Below are positions 52,533-62,628 of a stretch of 64,000 bases of DNA, one piece after another. This DNA is from Prostheceraeus crozeri. Its lineage: Eukaryota > Platyhelminthes > Polycladida > Euryleptidae. The position numbers were made by a program, and so were the translations under genes. How positions within the stretch are numbered: the first letter of the stretch is position 1; each line of letters begins with the position of its first letter. The stretch is from positions 351,001-415,000 of the forward strand of contig CAJQUW010016138.1 of the NCBI GenBank assembly GCA_907163375.1. The letters run 5' to 3'. Under the pieces are notes generated by a model that worked only from the letters and a program-made list of their open reading frames with translations, ran no database searches and had not been told where the DNA came from.

Positions 52533-53868
52533 TTAACCTATCCTAACCATCTTCCCATTAAGAACTTCAATAGAATATTTTACATCTTCTAGCAATAAAC
52601 CATAAGCCATCAATGAAGTTGTGGAATCTTTCTTTTCAATATTAATTGTTACATCACAACCATTTTTAATAATATCTTCAGATTGTGCACTTAAATCGAA
52701 ACAGAAAATTGGATATAAATGTCTCCAATCTCCAGGAGTTAATTGTGGTTCAACTCCAAATTCTATACAAAGATTTCTATAAGAATCATATCCTTCCATA
52801 AATTGATTATTGGTATCATCGAATCTTAATGGATCAATTGGATATCGAGTTTGATTTAATGAAACTTGTAAACTTCGAATTGTATTAATATGAAAAATAT
52901 TATTGTTCTTATCAAAACTTGGAGAATTATTTCTTTGAAATGTTAGTAATAAATATCTTGGGGTATTCGCAGTTCTAGTAAAATGCCAGTTAAATCTTTG
53001 TTCGGAAAAAGTTACTGAACTAGCAGTACGCTTTAGAAAATTTACTGGAATTGGTTTGTTAGTATTTAATCTTTTTGCAATAGCTGTTTCAACCTCTAAA
53101 CTAGGAGTAATATGCGTAATCCACCATTCAAGTCTATCAATTTTTAAATATGCTTTTTTTCCAGTTTTGCCAAAAAAGATTAATTCATTATTTGCCGTAC
53201 GATGAATTATTAATTTAAATTTAAATTGATATGATATTTTGTCATAATCTAAATATCCGAATAATGGAGACAATGACCAATTAACTGTCTGTTTACTTTT
53301 CTTGTTAAATTCACGTCTTTCTTTATATGCATCATTATTTGTTTTATTTAAATGTTTTTGCAATATTTTCTACATCTTTCGCAATTCCTGCTGCATCTGT
53401 TCCAGCGTGAGTTAAATCATCAACAATTATACCATCATTAGTATCAGGAAACCAACCTTCGATTTCATACTTTTTATTATTTTCACCAATTGTTACAAAT
53501 CTAAGCATTGTATCAATTACACCTGGGGAATCACTTATTGTTTCTATATTTTGAGTTGCAACATCTAAACGCATTTGTGTAAATAATCTTGGAAAAAAAT
53601 TATTTTCTAGTGTAATATTATCGGTATCTGGTAATGGTGTTGTAAAATTAGCATCACTATATAAAGAATATTCACAGTGTAAAAATGAATCAGGTAAATA
53701 TAAATAACTCTGCTGATTATCAACTTCAAAAATTAAATCACCTCCAGTATTTACTCTACTGGAAGATCCGGGATTCATAGCAATTCTTATATAGTCATTC
53801 TTTTTTTGATTATAACTGACGAACGGAGGATCGTCTAATCTAAATTTATTTTCGATAAGCGAAGACAT
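52533..53868 (-). pseudogene. Major capsid-like protein, F54H12.2 family, one-base frameshift
   Basis: Two frames, 53,868-53,344 (N-terminal 174 residues, ATG start) and 53,363-52,533 (C-terminal 276), together cover the E1 capsid. The break is an extra A in an A-run at about 53,360 relative to E1. This is a typical homopolymer error site, so the gene could be intact in reality. Family features are as in E1: YLYLPDSFLHCEYSLY, NNFFPRLFTQMRLDV, WFPDT. Confidence 0.8.
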
Positions 53869-54019
53869 TTTTATAAAAAATAATTTGACTTTTTGTTTTT
53901 CTCACACACAGAAAAAATTCTGCTAAAATAATTTTACTTAAATAATTTTACTAAAAAAAATTTTACTAAAAAATTTTACTAAAAAAATTTTACTAAAAAA
54001 AATTTTACTAAAAAATATA

Positions 54020-54544
54020 TTTTAGAATTTTGCTAGACCAGCTCCGCTACAGCTTTGCTGGTTAAACCGAAGGTTGCTACTCACGCCATTTCCTCTTATT
54101 TCTTCAATTGTTTTTTTCATTATGTTTACTATCACCCTCTACAGCTATGTTAGCAATTTTATTTTTTGTTTCATCTGAAAGTTTTTTTAATTTTTTTAGT
54201 TCTTCAGAATCATTCCTAAGTTTACGAATAGCTTCTAGTTGTTTTAATTCGTTTTGAGACTTAACAGCATTTGATATTGCACTAGCTGTACTACCTATAG
54301 CAGCTGCTCCTTTTGCAGCAGATGTAATCAAATCTTTATTATTTTTAATTAAGTTAACGATACTACCAATACCAGAAAAGATGCCATCTCCTTCTTTTTG
54401 GACGGCACCTGCGGTGCCTAGGAACTTTTGTGTTCCGACAGTTTCTACACTATCATAATGGTACACAGGTTTCATAGATGGTTCATGAGCAATTTTATTA
54501 TTTGATGCAAAATGTTTAAGATTGTGTTTATAAATTATAGGCAT
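54020..54544 (-). pseudogene. Small Gly/Ala-rich virion-like protein, C-terminus shifted
   Basis: The ORF from 54,544 to 54,104 gives 146 residues. It matches E1 through the GIFSGIGSIVNLI and Ala-rich part, then leaves the E1 frame after a stretch that differs by a non-multiple of three; the conserved end coding (54,020-54,103) is out of frame. Near residue 35 it has an in-frame 36-base net gain of hairpin sequence (54,404-54,436) that E1 lacks. Confidence 0.65.
54404..54436. repeat. In-frame double hairpin, E2 only
   Basis: GGCACCTGCGGTGCC (54,404-54,418; 6-bp stem, 3-base loop) and GGAACTTTTGTGTTCC (54,421-54,436; 5-bp stem). E1 lacks both; the net length difference is a multiple of three. 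Confidence 0.75.
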
Positions 54545-54586
54545 TTTTTAGGATTAAATTTGACTTTTGGGAAAAATATCTACGTG

Positions 54587-55741
54587 TTAAGATTTACGTT
54601 TGTGAATGGACAACAACTTCGAGATAACTTTATTAATTGCCTGTTGCACTTTATCTATTGCGTCAAGCAGTGTGTGATGTACTTTAATTTCTTTTCTATT
54701 AACTTGCATTTTCTCCTGATTCATCTTCAACGCCGTTTTAAGAGCATTTAACTTAACTTTAAGAACATCTAATTGTTTATAAGGGGGGGGGGATGTGCGG
54801 GGGGGGTTGGGGGGGGGTGAGTGGGGGAGCTATGGCTGTGATGTGGGGTATTGGGTGCTTGGATGATGGGGGGGGGGAGGGGGGAATCGGGTTGTGGGGG
54901 TGGGGGGGGAGGGGATTATGGGGGGGGTAAGAGAGGTGTTGGGACGGTTCGTAAGGGGGGTGATTTGTAGGATGGGGAGTGGTTGGGGGGGGGGCCTTGT
55001 GATAAGCGATGGGGGTGGGGATGGGGGGTGGGGGGGGGGGTGGGGAGGGGGGGTGGGGGGGGGGTGGGGTGGTGGTTGGGGTGGGTGGGGGCGTGGGTTG
55101 GGGGGGGGGTGGGGGGGTGGGGGTGGGGGGGTGGGGTGGGGGGGGGGGGTGGGGTGGGGGGGTGGGGTGGGGTGGTGGTGGGGGGGGGAGTGGTGGGGTT
55201 GGGTGGTGTTGGGGTGGTGGTGTGAGGGGGGTTGTGGGGGGTGGGAGGCGAGGTAGGGTTGTTGGGTGGGGGGGGGTTTGGGGGGTGGGGGTGGGGAGGG
55301 GGGGGTTACGCGGGGGCGTGGGGGGCGGGGGGGGGGGGGGGGGGATGTGGGGGGGGGGCCGGTGGTCCGTGGGGGAGGGGTGGTTGGGGGGGGGGGTGGG
55401 GGTGTATTTTCGTGGAGGGGGGGGCGTTTGGGGGGGGGGGGGGGGGGTTTGTGGGGGGGGGGTGTTGCAGGGGGGGGGGGGGGGGTGGGAGGTGGGAGTG
55501 GGGGGGGGGTGGGGTCGGTGGGGGTCTAAGGGGTGGGGGGGGGGGGTGGGTCGTAGATGGGGCGGTGGGCATGGGTAGGGGGGGGTTGGGGGTGTGAGGG
55601 TGGGGGGGTTGGTAGGGGGGTAGTCTTGTGGGGGGTGGGTCGGGGGGGGGGGGGGGGGGGGGGGGTGGTTGGAGCGGGGGGGGGGGGTGGCAGGAGGGGT
55701 GGTGGGGTGCGGGGGGGTGGGGGGGTTGGGGGAGGGGGTGG

Positions 55742-55775
<34 letters not shown>

Positions 55776-58358
55776 GGGGTGGGGGGTGAGAGAGGTGGGG
55801 GTGTGGGCGGCCGGGGGTAGGGTGGCGGGGGCAGGATCCGGGGGTTCGGTGGGGGGGGGGGGGGCTTGGGGGGGGTTGGGGGAGGGGTGGGGGGGGGGGG
55901 GTGCGGGGTGGGGGGGGGGGTGATAGAATGGGCGGGGGGGGAAGTGGGGGGGGGGGGGGGGGGGATGGTTCGGGGGGGGGGGTGGGGGGCCGGGTCGGTG
56001 GAGGCGTCGGGCGGCGGGGGGGGTGGGGGGGGGGGCAGTCCCCCCGGGGGTGGGTGGGGGGGGGGGGTGGCTTGGGGTGGGGGTGGGAAGGGGAGGGGGG
56101 GGGGGTGGGGGGTTGGGCGGGCGTGGGGTGGGGGGGGGGGGGCGCGGTGGGGTTGGGGGTGGCGGGGGGGGGGGGGGGGGGGGGGGGAGGGTGGGGGGTG
56201 GGGGTGTGGTTGGGAGGGTGGTCGGGGGGGGATTGGGGGGGGGGGTGGCCGGGGGGGGGGGGCGTGGGGGGGGGGGCGGGGCTTGGGGGGAGCAGTCGGT
56301 TGGGTGGGGAGATTGGGGGGTGGGGGTGTGGGGGGAGGGGGGGGGGGGGGAGGAAAAGGGGTGGGCTGGGGGGGGGGGGGGGGGTGGGTGGAAGGGGTTT
56401 GGCTGGGGGTGGGGGGGTGGTCGTAGGGGTATAGTGGGGGAGGGGGTGGGGGGTAGGGTGCGGGGGGGCTTGTCTGGGGGGGGGGGGGGGGGGGGGGGGG
56501 CGGGGGTTGGGGGGGGGGTTGTGGGGGTGGGGGGGGGTAGGGGGTGAGGGGGGGGGGGTGGGGGCAAGTGTGGGCGGGGGTGCAGAGGTAGGAAACGGGG
56601 GGGCGGAGGGGGGGGGCTGGGGGTCGCTGAGGCGGGGTCGGGGGGGGTGGGAGGGGGGGGGGTGGGGGGAGGTCGGCGGGGGCGGGGGGGGGGGTGGGGG
56701 GGGAGGGTTTGGGGGGGGGGAGGGGGGGGGGCGCGGGTGGGCCGGGTAGATAATGGGGGGGAAGCTGAGGGGGGGGGATGGTTGGGTTAGGCGGGGGGGC
56801 GGGGGGGGGGCGGGGGGGGGGGGGTGGGCGGGGGGGGGGGGAGGGTGGGGGGGGTGGGCGGGGGGGGGGGGGGTGGGGGGCAGGGGGGGGGGGGGATGGG
56901 GTGGTTGGGCAGGGATGTGGTTTGGTTGGTTGTGGTTTGGTGGGCTTAGTGGGGGTGGGGGGCGGGGCGGGGGAGGTGGAGGCGGGGCGTGGGGGTGTGT
57001 CATGGCGAGGGGAGGGGGAAAGGTGGGGACGGTGTGGGTGGGGTGGGGGGGGGTGGGGTGGGAGGGGCCGAGGGGGGTGCGGGGGGGTGGCGCGGGTTCG
57101 AGGGGTGGGGAGGGGGGGTCGGGGGGCGGGGTGGGGGGGAGGGAGGGGGGACGGAGGGTAGGGGTGGGGTTCGTGGGGGGTTGGGAGGGGGGGGGGGTGG
57201 TGGAGCTGGGAAGCTGGGGTTGAGGGGCTGTGGTGGTGGGGTGCGGGGGGGCGTGAGGGGCGGGGGGGCTTCGGGTGGGGGGGGTTGTTTGGGTGGGGTT
57301 GGTGGGGGGTGAGGTGCGGGGGGGGGAGGGGGGGGAGGGGGGGGGGGTGGGTGGTTGGGGGTTTGGTGTGGGGGTGGGGGTGGGGTGTAGGGGTGGGTGG
57401 GGTTGGGCGTGGTGGGGGGTTTGGTTTGGGTGGGGGGGGGGGTGGGTTGGAGTGGGGTTGGGAGGGGTTGGGGTGGGGGGGGTGGGGGGGTTGGGGGGTG
57501 GGGGGGGGGGGTGGGTGGTGGGGTTTGGGGGGGGGTTGGGGGGGTGGGGGGGGTGGGAGGGGTGGGTGTGGGGTGTGGGGGGGTTGGTGGGAGGGGGTGA
57601 TGATATCGTGGGGGGGGTGAGGGGGGTTGGTAAGAGTAGTTTGGTGTAGTGAGGGGTCTGGTGGGGGGGGAATCTAACTGTTCTTTATTTTCTTTAGAGT
57701 TTTCTTGTAAATTTTTCTTTAATTCATTTTCTAAATTGATTTTAAGAGTTTTCATTTTATCAACTTTTTGATTAAGTGAGTTTACTTCATTTATTATTCT
57801 ATTCATCTTTTTCATTTGTTGAGTAATTTTAGAACTTAATTCATCAACACTTTTTTGGAATGTAGTTTGTAACTGCTTTAAATTTTTTTTAATTCTTTCA
57901 GGTAGTTTTTCTATTTCATCTTCTAATTGTTCTTTCAATATTTGTATCTGATGTTTATTTTTAATTACAGCAGATTTTAACTTTATAGAAAGTAATATTA
58001 AAATTTTTGATTGTTCTGAAATCTTTTTAAAAAGTTTTGCTATATCTGCTTCTAGCTCTCTATCCTTTTTATCAAGTTTTAATAATTTTTCGTTTAATGA
58101 TTTGTCATTAAGTTTTAGCAACTTTAATTCATTCATCAGTGGAACCAAAACATCGTTTATATATTTTTCCTTTAAATCATTGATTTGTGTATCAACATAT
58201 TGTTTATTTGTTAACTCTGTATTTTGTTGCGGAAGAATAGAAAGATGTAATGGACCAGATAAAACGTCTCCAGTTTTCATGATATAATTTTCTATCTCTA
58301 TTTCTAATTCACGATTATTCGGGATATATGCACCTCCACCAACATTTGGTAACATCAT
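54587..58358 (-). pseudogene. Fibre/spike-like coiled-coil gene split by G-rich tract
   Basis: The 5' part (58,358 to about 57,675) matches the E1 fibre-like protein from its first Met through the coiled coil; the 3' part (54,780-54,587) matches its end, with stop at 54,587-54,589. Between them lies the 2.9-kb G/T tract, replacing about ten bases of the E1 sequence. The frame runs on into the tract with an artificial Pro-rich translation. If the tract is artefactual, the gene may be whole. Confidence 0.75.
54781..57675. repeat. 2.9-kb G-rich (G/T) low-complexity tract
   Basis: Plus strand is almost only G with interspersed T and few A or C, in runs of 3 to over 20 G. No periodic unit was found. 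Both edges are abrupt, inside a conserved coding sequence. Either an artefact (poly-G calls, mis-filled gap) or an extreme G-quadruplex-prone expansion. All long ORFs here are composition shadows. Confidence 0.85.
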
Positions 58359-58432
58359 TTTTTAACAATAAAAAAATAAAATTTTTTCTAATAAAAATAA
58401 AAAAATAAAATTTTTTCTAATAAAAATAAAAA

Positions 58433-59726
58433 ATGGAAAATCCAAATTTAAAAAAATTATATTCGCCCGCATCATCCTGTTCTTCTTATTCGACGAGATC
58501 AACGGGATTTGAAAATAAATGTTTTGATAATAATAATAATAATAATCCATGTATAGATGTTAATATTTTATTTCTATTACAAGCCGAAATATTTAGAGAA
58601 CAGACTAAAGGTTTACCTTCTATAGAAACTAATTATTGTTTATTTCCGGGGATCCATTTATTAAATTTATGGATATTGTTAGTAAATATAATGATGTAGC
58701 TTATGTGGAATTAAATAAAGAAAATATGGTTATAATAGGTCATAATAATGTTTATGGATTTATTAGAGCAGTTTTACCGATTAGTAATACTGATTGGATA
58801 GAAACTAAAATTATTAATTATATCAATATTAAAGAATTAGTTAAAAAATTAAAATCTTTTTCGAAAGAAAAAATTAGATTATTTGTTGACGATCAAAATC
58901 AATATAACATTCACATAGAGAGTAAAAAACATAATGAAGAATTATTATGTCAAGTTTATTATAGAGACACAATTTATAAACAAGAAACATTAGAAATGCC
59001 GCAAAGATATGATGATGATACGTATATAGGATTATATTCCAACTTAAATATTAATTTATTAAAATCTTATATAAATGGTTTAGCTCAACAAGAGAAAATT
59101 TATATGTGGACAACACCTTATACTATTAACAATGACCATAATCATATCATAATAAACGAACCGAAGGTTCTAGGGCTTTGCCCGATCTTAAAGAATCTTA
59201 TGATAATAATGATGATTCTGTAACATCTGAAAAAGGTGTAAATGGTAAAAAAGATTATAAAAATATTAGTAATTATAAAAATTTATCTAAATTTCATTTT
59301 CTTACAATTGAAAATAATAATGATGGTATAGTTGAAGATACTGTTAGACAACTATGTGTCGGGTCTACAAAATTTAAATTAGGATTTACATCTAATCAAT
59401 TTAAAATTTTATCATCTTTAATAAAAACTAAAAGTGATTCAGATTATGGTGGTGTTATTAAATTTTCCAAAAGAGATCAAAGACCAATATTTTTCTCTAT
59501 TATATTATTATCAGATAAAAGATGTAATTTAGAGTTAGATATTCCAATAAGAGAATGGTATCCTATCATGGAAGGGCATCCTATACCAAAAAGTGTAATT
59601 TATGATGATGAAGAAACAATTTATGATGATGATGAAGAAACAATTTATGATGATGATGATGAATCAATAGTTAGTGAAAAAAAATTTAAATTATCTTTTG
59701 ATAAAACATTATATGATGAAACTTAA
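58433..59726 (+). pseudogene. Gene X, possible clamp-like accessory protein, frameshifted
   Basis: Starts with an ATG and lacks the codon-6 stop of E1, but one base is missing near 58,650 relative to E1 (TTTCCGGGGATCC against TTTCCAGGTGATCC) and the frame changes again near 59,150, beside the double hairpin. The pieces are 58,433-58,699, 58,636-59,223 and 59,178-59,726. The C-terminal acidic repeats are DDDEET instead of DDDEES. Tandem with PolB2, 186 bases apart, whereas in E1 X is convergent with PolB1. Confidence 0.65.
59158..59183. repeat. Double GC-rich hairpin in gene X
   Basis: GAACCGAAGGTTC (59,158-59,170) and GGGCTTTGCCC (59,173-59,183). Same unit as E1 3642-3668, in the same gene position. 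The gene X frame changes beside it. Confidence 0.75.
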
Positions 59727-60166
59727 TAAGATAAAACTTAATATGATAAAACTTAATATGATAAAACTTAATGTGATAAAGAAAAAAATAACTAAAGAAC
59801 GTGAAATATATAATAATATAAAATAACACTCAAGTCCTTGATATTAGAATGTTTATATCTAAAATTAAAACACAAATTTTTTTCTTAAATTTTCTCTAAA
59901 AAAATAAAAAAAATGGAAAATACCAAGTTTTATTGTGTCTTATGTAAAAAAAAGTTGCAAACAAAAAGAAGTTATCAATCTCATTTAAATAGTAAATTGC
60001 ATTTACAAAATGTAGAACGAGTTGATGAAGGAAATATATTAAAATTAAATAGTTATAAAAACTATCTAGAAACATTGCCTACTGATATAAAAGTTAAAAA
60101 AATGTTTGATGATTATTCACATTCGGAATATAAAAAAGTTTTTAATAGTGAAGATGAGACCATACA

Positions 60167-60191
60167 AACCGAAGGTTCTAGGGCTTCGCCC
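60167..60191. repeat. Double hairpin in PolB2, in frame
   Basis: AACCGAAGGTT (60,167-60,177) and GGGCTTCGCCC (60,181-60,191), separated by CTA. It is the same unit as in gene X, in an unrelated gene. Frame kept. Confidence 0.75.
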
Positions 60192-61809
60192 GTACCAGAT
60201 GGAAGATATTTATTTAGCGATACTGATGAATTTGATGAAGCTGAACGAACCGATGAAGCCTTAGCAAATATAAAATATTTATTTAATCAGTCTTTTGAAT
60301 ATAATGAAACCGATAAAACTTTTTCTGATATTCTAACCAACTTTTATAATATATTTAAGAAATCTTTCAAATGTTATATGAATGTAGAAGTACTTTATAC
60401 AAAAAATGGACCTGATGGAATTCCTGAAGAAATAATACAAGGACATTTTACAAATTCACAAGAAATTCATAATGTAAATGATATACAACCCATATTTGAA
60501 TCGATGATACTTAAATTAGAAAATTGTATAATTGAAGCCCAGTTACGTGAATCTGGTTGGAGATTTGTTAAAATACTATCTAAGAAAATAGTAATTGATA
60601 AATATAAAAATAATACTGGTGGTAGTTATGTTCCTTTACCTTTCAGTTCACCACAATTAATCAACATAAAAAATGAAGATGATTATTGTTTTCTGTGGAG
60701 TATTATAGCACATTTACATCCTGCAGAATATCATAAAGAAAGACTAAGTCATTATAATAAAGAAGAATACATAAATGAATTTGATCTTTCTGATGGCTTA
60801 GATGAATTTCCATATGATTATAATAGGTTAATAAAGTTTCATAAAAAGAATAAAAATTTAATAGAAGTAAATGTTTTTGAATTAAATGTGAATTATGTTT
60901 CTATTGGTAAAATTATTCCACTTTACTCAGATTCAAAAAAATTTTATTTGAATAATAAAAATTTATGTCAATCAGAAATAGTATATAATGATAGAGGAAA
61001 TTACATGCATCATAATATTTTTTACCAAGGAAATATAATATGTACTGAAAAATTTGAACTTGTTAAAACACTATCACCAATAATGATTAATCATAATAAT
61101 TATAAAGGACGTACTGATGATTATAATTACAAATATTCATCTTTATCTTCAGAATATCAACAAAAATTAGAAAATTTAAATAAAAGTTTACAAAAATGTA
61201 AAATAGATTATCAACAACAAACAAAAATGTTACTACAAGAATATCACCATAAATATCAAAATAAGATAGAAACAATTCAAAAATTAAATGAAGAAAATAA
61301 TAAAGAATTAAATAATGAAGAAAATAAAGAATTAAATGAATGTTTAAAAAAATGTCTACAACAATATAAAGAACAATATGATAAAGAATATATTTATCAG
61401 CTACAAATATTAAATCAAAATTATCATCAAAATACATTTAATATTACAAAAGAAATTAATGAAACACATGAAATATATAAAGATGAATTTGTAAAATTAG
61501 AACAGTCAAAACAACCAGCACAAGCGAATATATTATATTATCAGGGACATTTTATATTGTGTAAAGATGTTTCTATATTTACAAAAACTTCAGATAATAA
61601 AAATTTTCCTTGTCTTCAATGTATGACAAGTTTTAGAACTTTAGAAGAAATGAATAGACATTTGGAGAATTGTCAACAAAACGAAGCAGTTCAAAATACT
61701 TTTCCTAAAGATGATTATTTAGAATATAATAAATGGTATTTTAAAAATAAAGTACCCTTTACTATTTATTGTGATTTTGAAGCATATAATGTTAATATGA
61801 CACAAAATC

Positions 61810-61879
61810 GAACGGAAAGTTCCAGGGCTTCACCCGATTCTGAAAATTATAATTCTGAAAAGTCCTAGAACCTTCGGTT
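61810..61879. repeat. Hairpins around the PolB2 stop
   Basis: GAACGGAAAGTTC (61,810-61,822), GGGCTTCACCC (61,825-61,835) and AACCTTCGGTT (61,869-61,879). The TAG that ends the frame (61,866-61,868) is the usual CTAG- linker of this hairpin unit; the frame beyond it stays open in phase. Confidence 0.7.
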
Positions 61880-62608
61880 AATTAAAAGTGCACCTGGAAA
61901 AAGTTCAGCTGAACAAAGTAAAGAAAAATATTTATTTGAACAAAAACCATTATGTTGGGGAATGTACATTCATTCAAATTATCCTGAATTATTTAAATCA
62001 GAATATTTACAATACTATGGTGAAGATAGTTCAGAAATGTTTACAAAGAAAGTAGAAGAATTACAAGGACGTTTTTCACAATTGCTTGAAACAAATATAC
62101 CAATGATACCATTAACGGATGAAGAAAGAAAAGAATTTTATGATGAAATAAATTGTTATTACTGTGGAAAAGGTTTTACAAATAAATATAAAACTGGCAG
62201 AGGTAGATATATTGATAAAGTAAAAGATCATGATCATCTAAATGGATTATATAGAGGTGCAGCACATAATTCTTGTAATCTTAATGCTAATAAATTTAAA
62301 TATAACTTTGTTCCTTTATATTTCTACAATGGTTCTAAATATGATTTCCATCTAGTAATGAAAGATTTATTTTCATCTGAAAAATTACAACAACAACAAA
62401 TAAATGTACTATGTAAAACAGAAGAAGAATATTTTTCAATGCAATTAGGTTGCATTAGAATTTTAGATGCATTTAGATTTTTTACTCCTTATTCATTAGA
62501 TGTTATGGGAAAAACTTTGAAATCTGAACAATGTAAAATATTAAATAAATATAATTTAAAACCTTTAAAAGGCATATTTCCGTATGAATATTTAACTGGA
62601 GATAAAAC

Positions 62609-62628
62609 CTGTGTTCACAGTCGAAGAC
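62609..62628. repeat. Hairpins at the PolB2 frameshift
   Basis: CTGTGTTCACAG (62,609-62,620) and GTCGAAGAC (62,620-62,628). The PolB2 frame changes exactly across this patch, consistent with an insertion that was not a multiple of three. Confidence 0.65.

Noticed and set aside
54777..58358. Many long ORFs of Gly/Trp/Val or Pro/His composition, including one fused to the fibre-like gene
   Set aside because: They are translations of the G/T tract in all frames; no domain, start context or conservation.
61087..61437. Minus-strand ORF of 116 residues
   Set aside because: Antisense to the PolB2 coiled coil; hydrophobic only because the complement of Lys/Glu/Asn codons is Phe/Leu/Ile.
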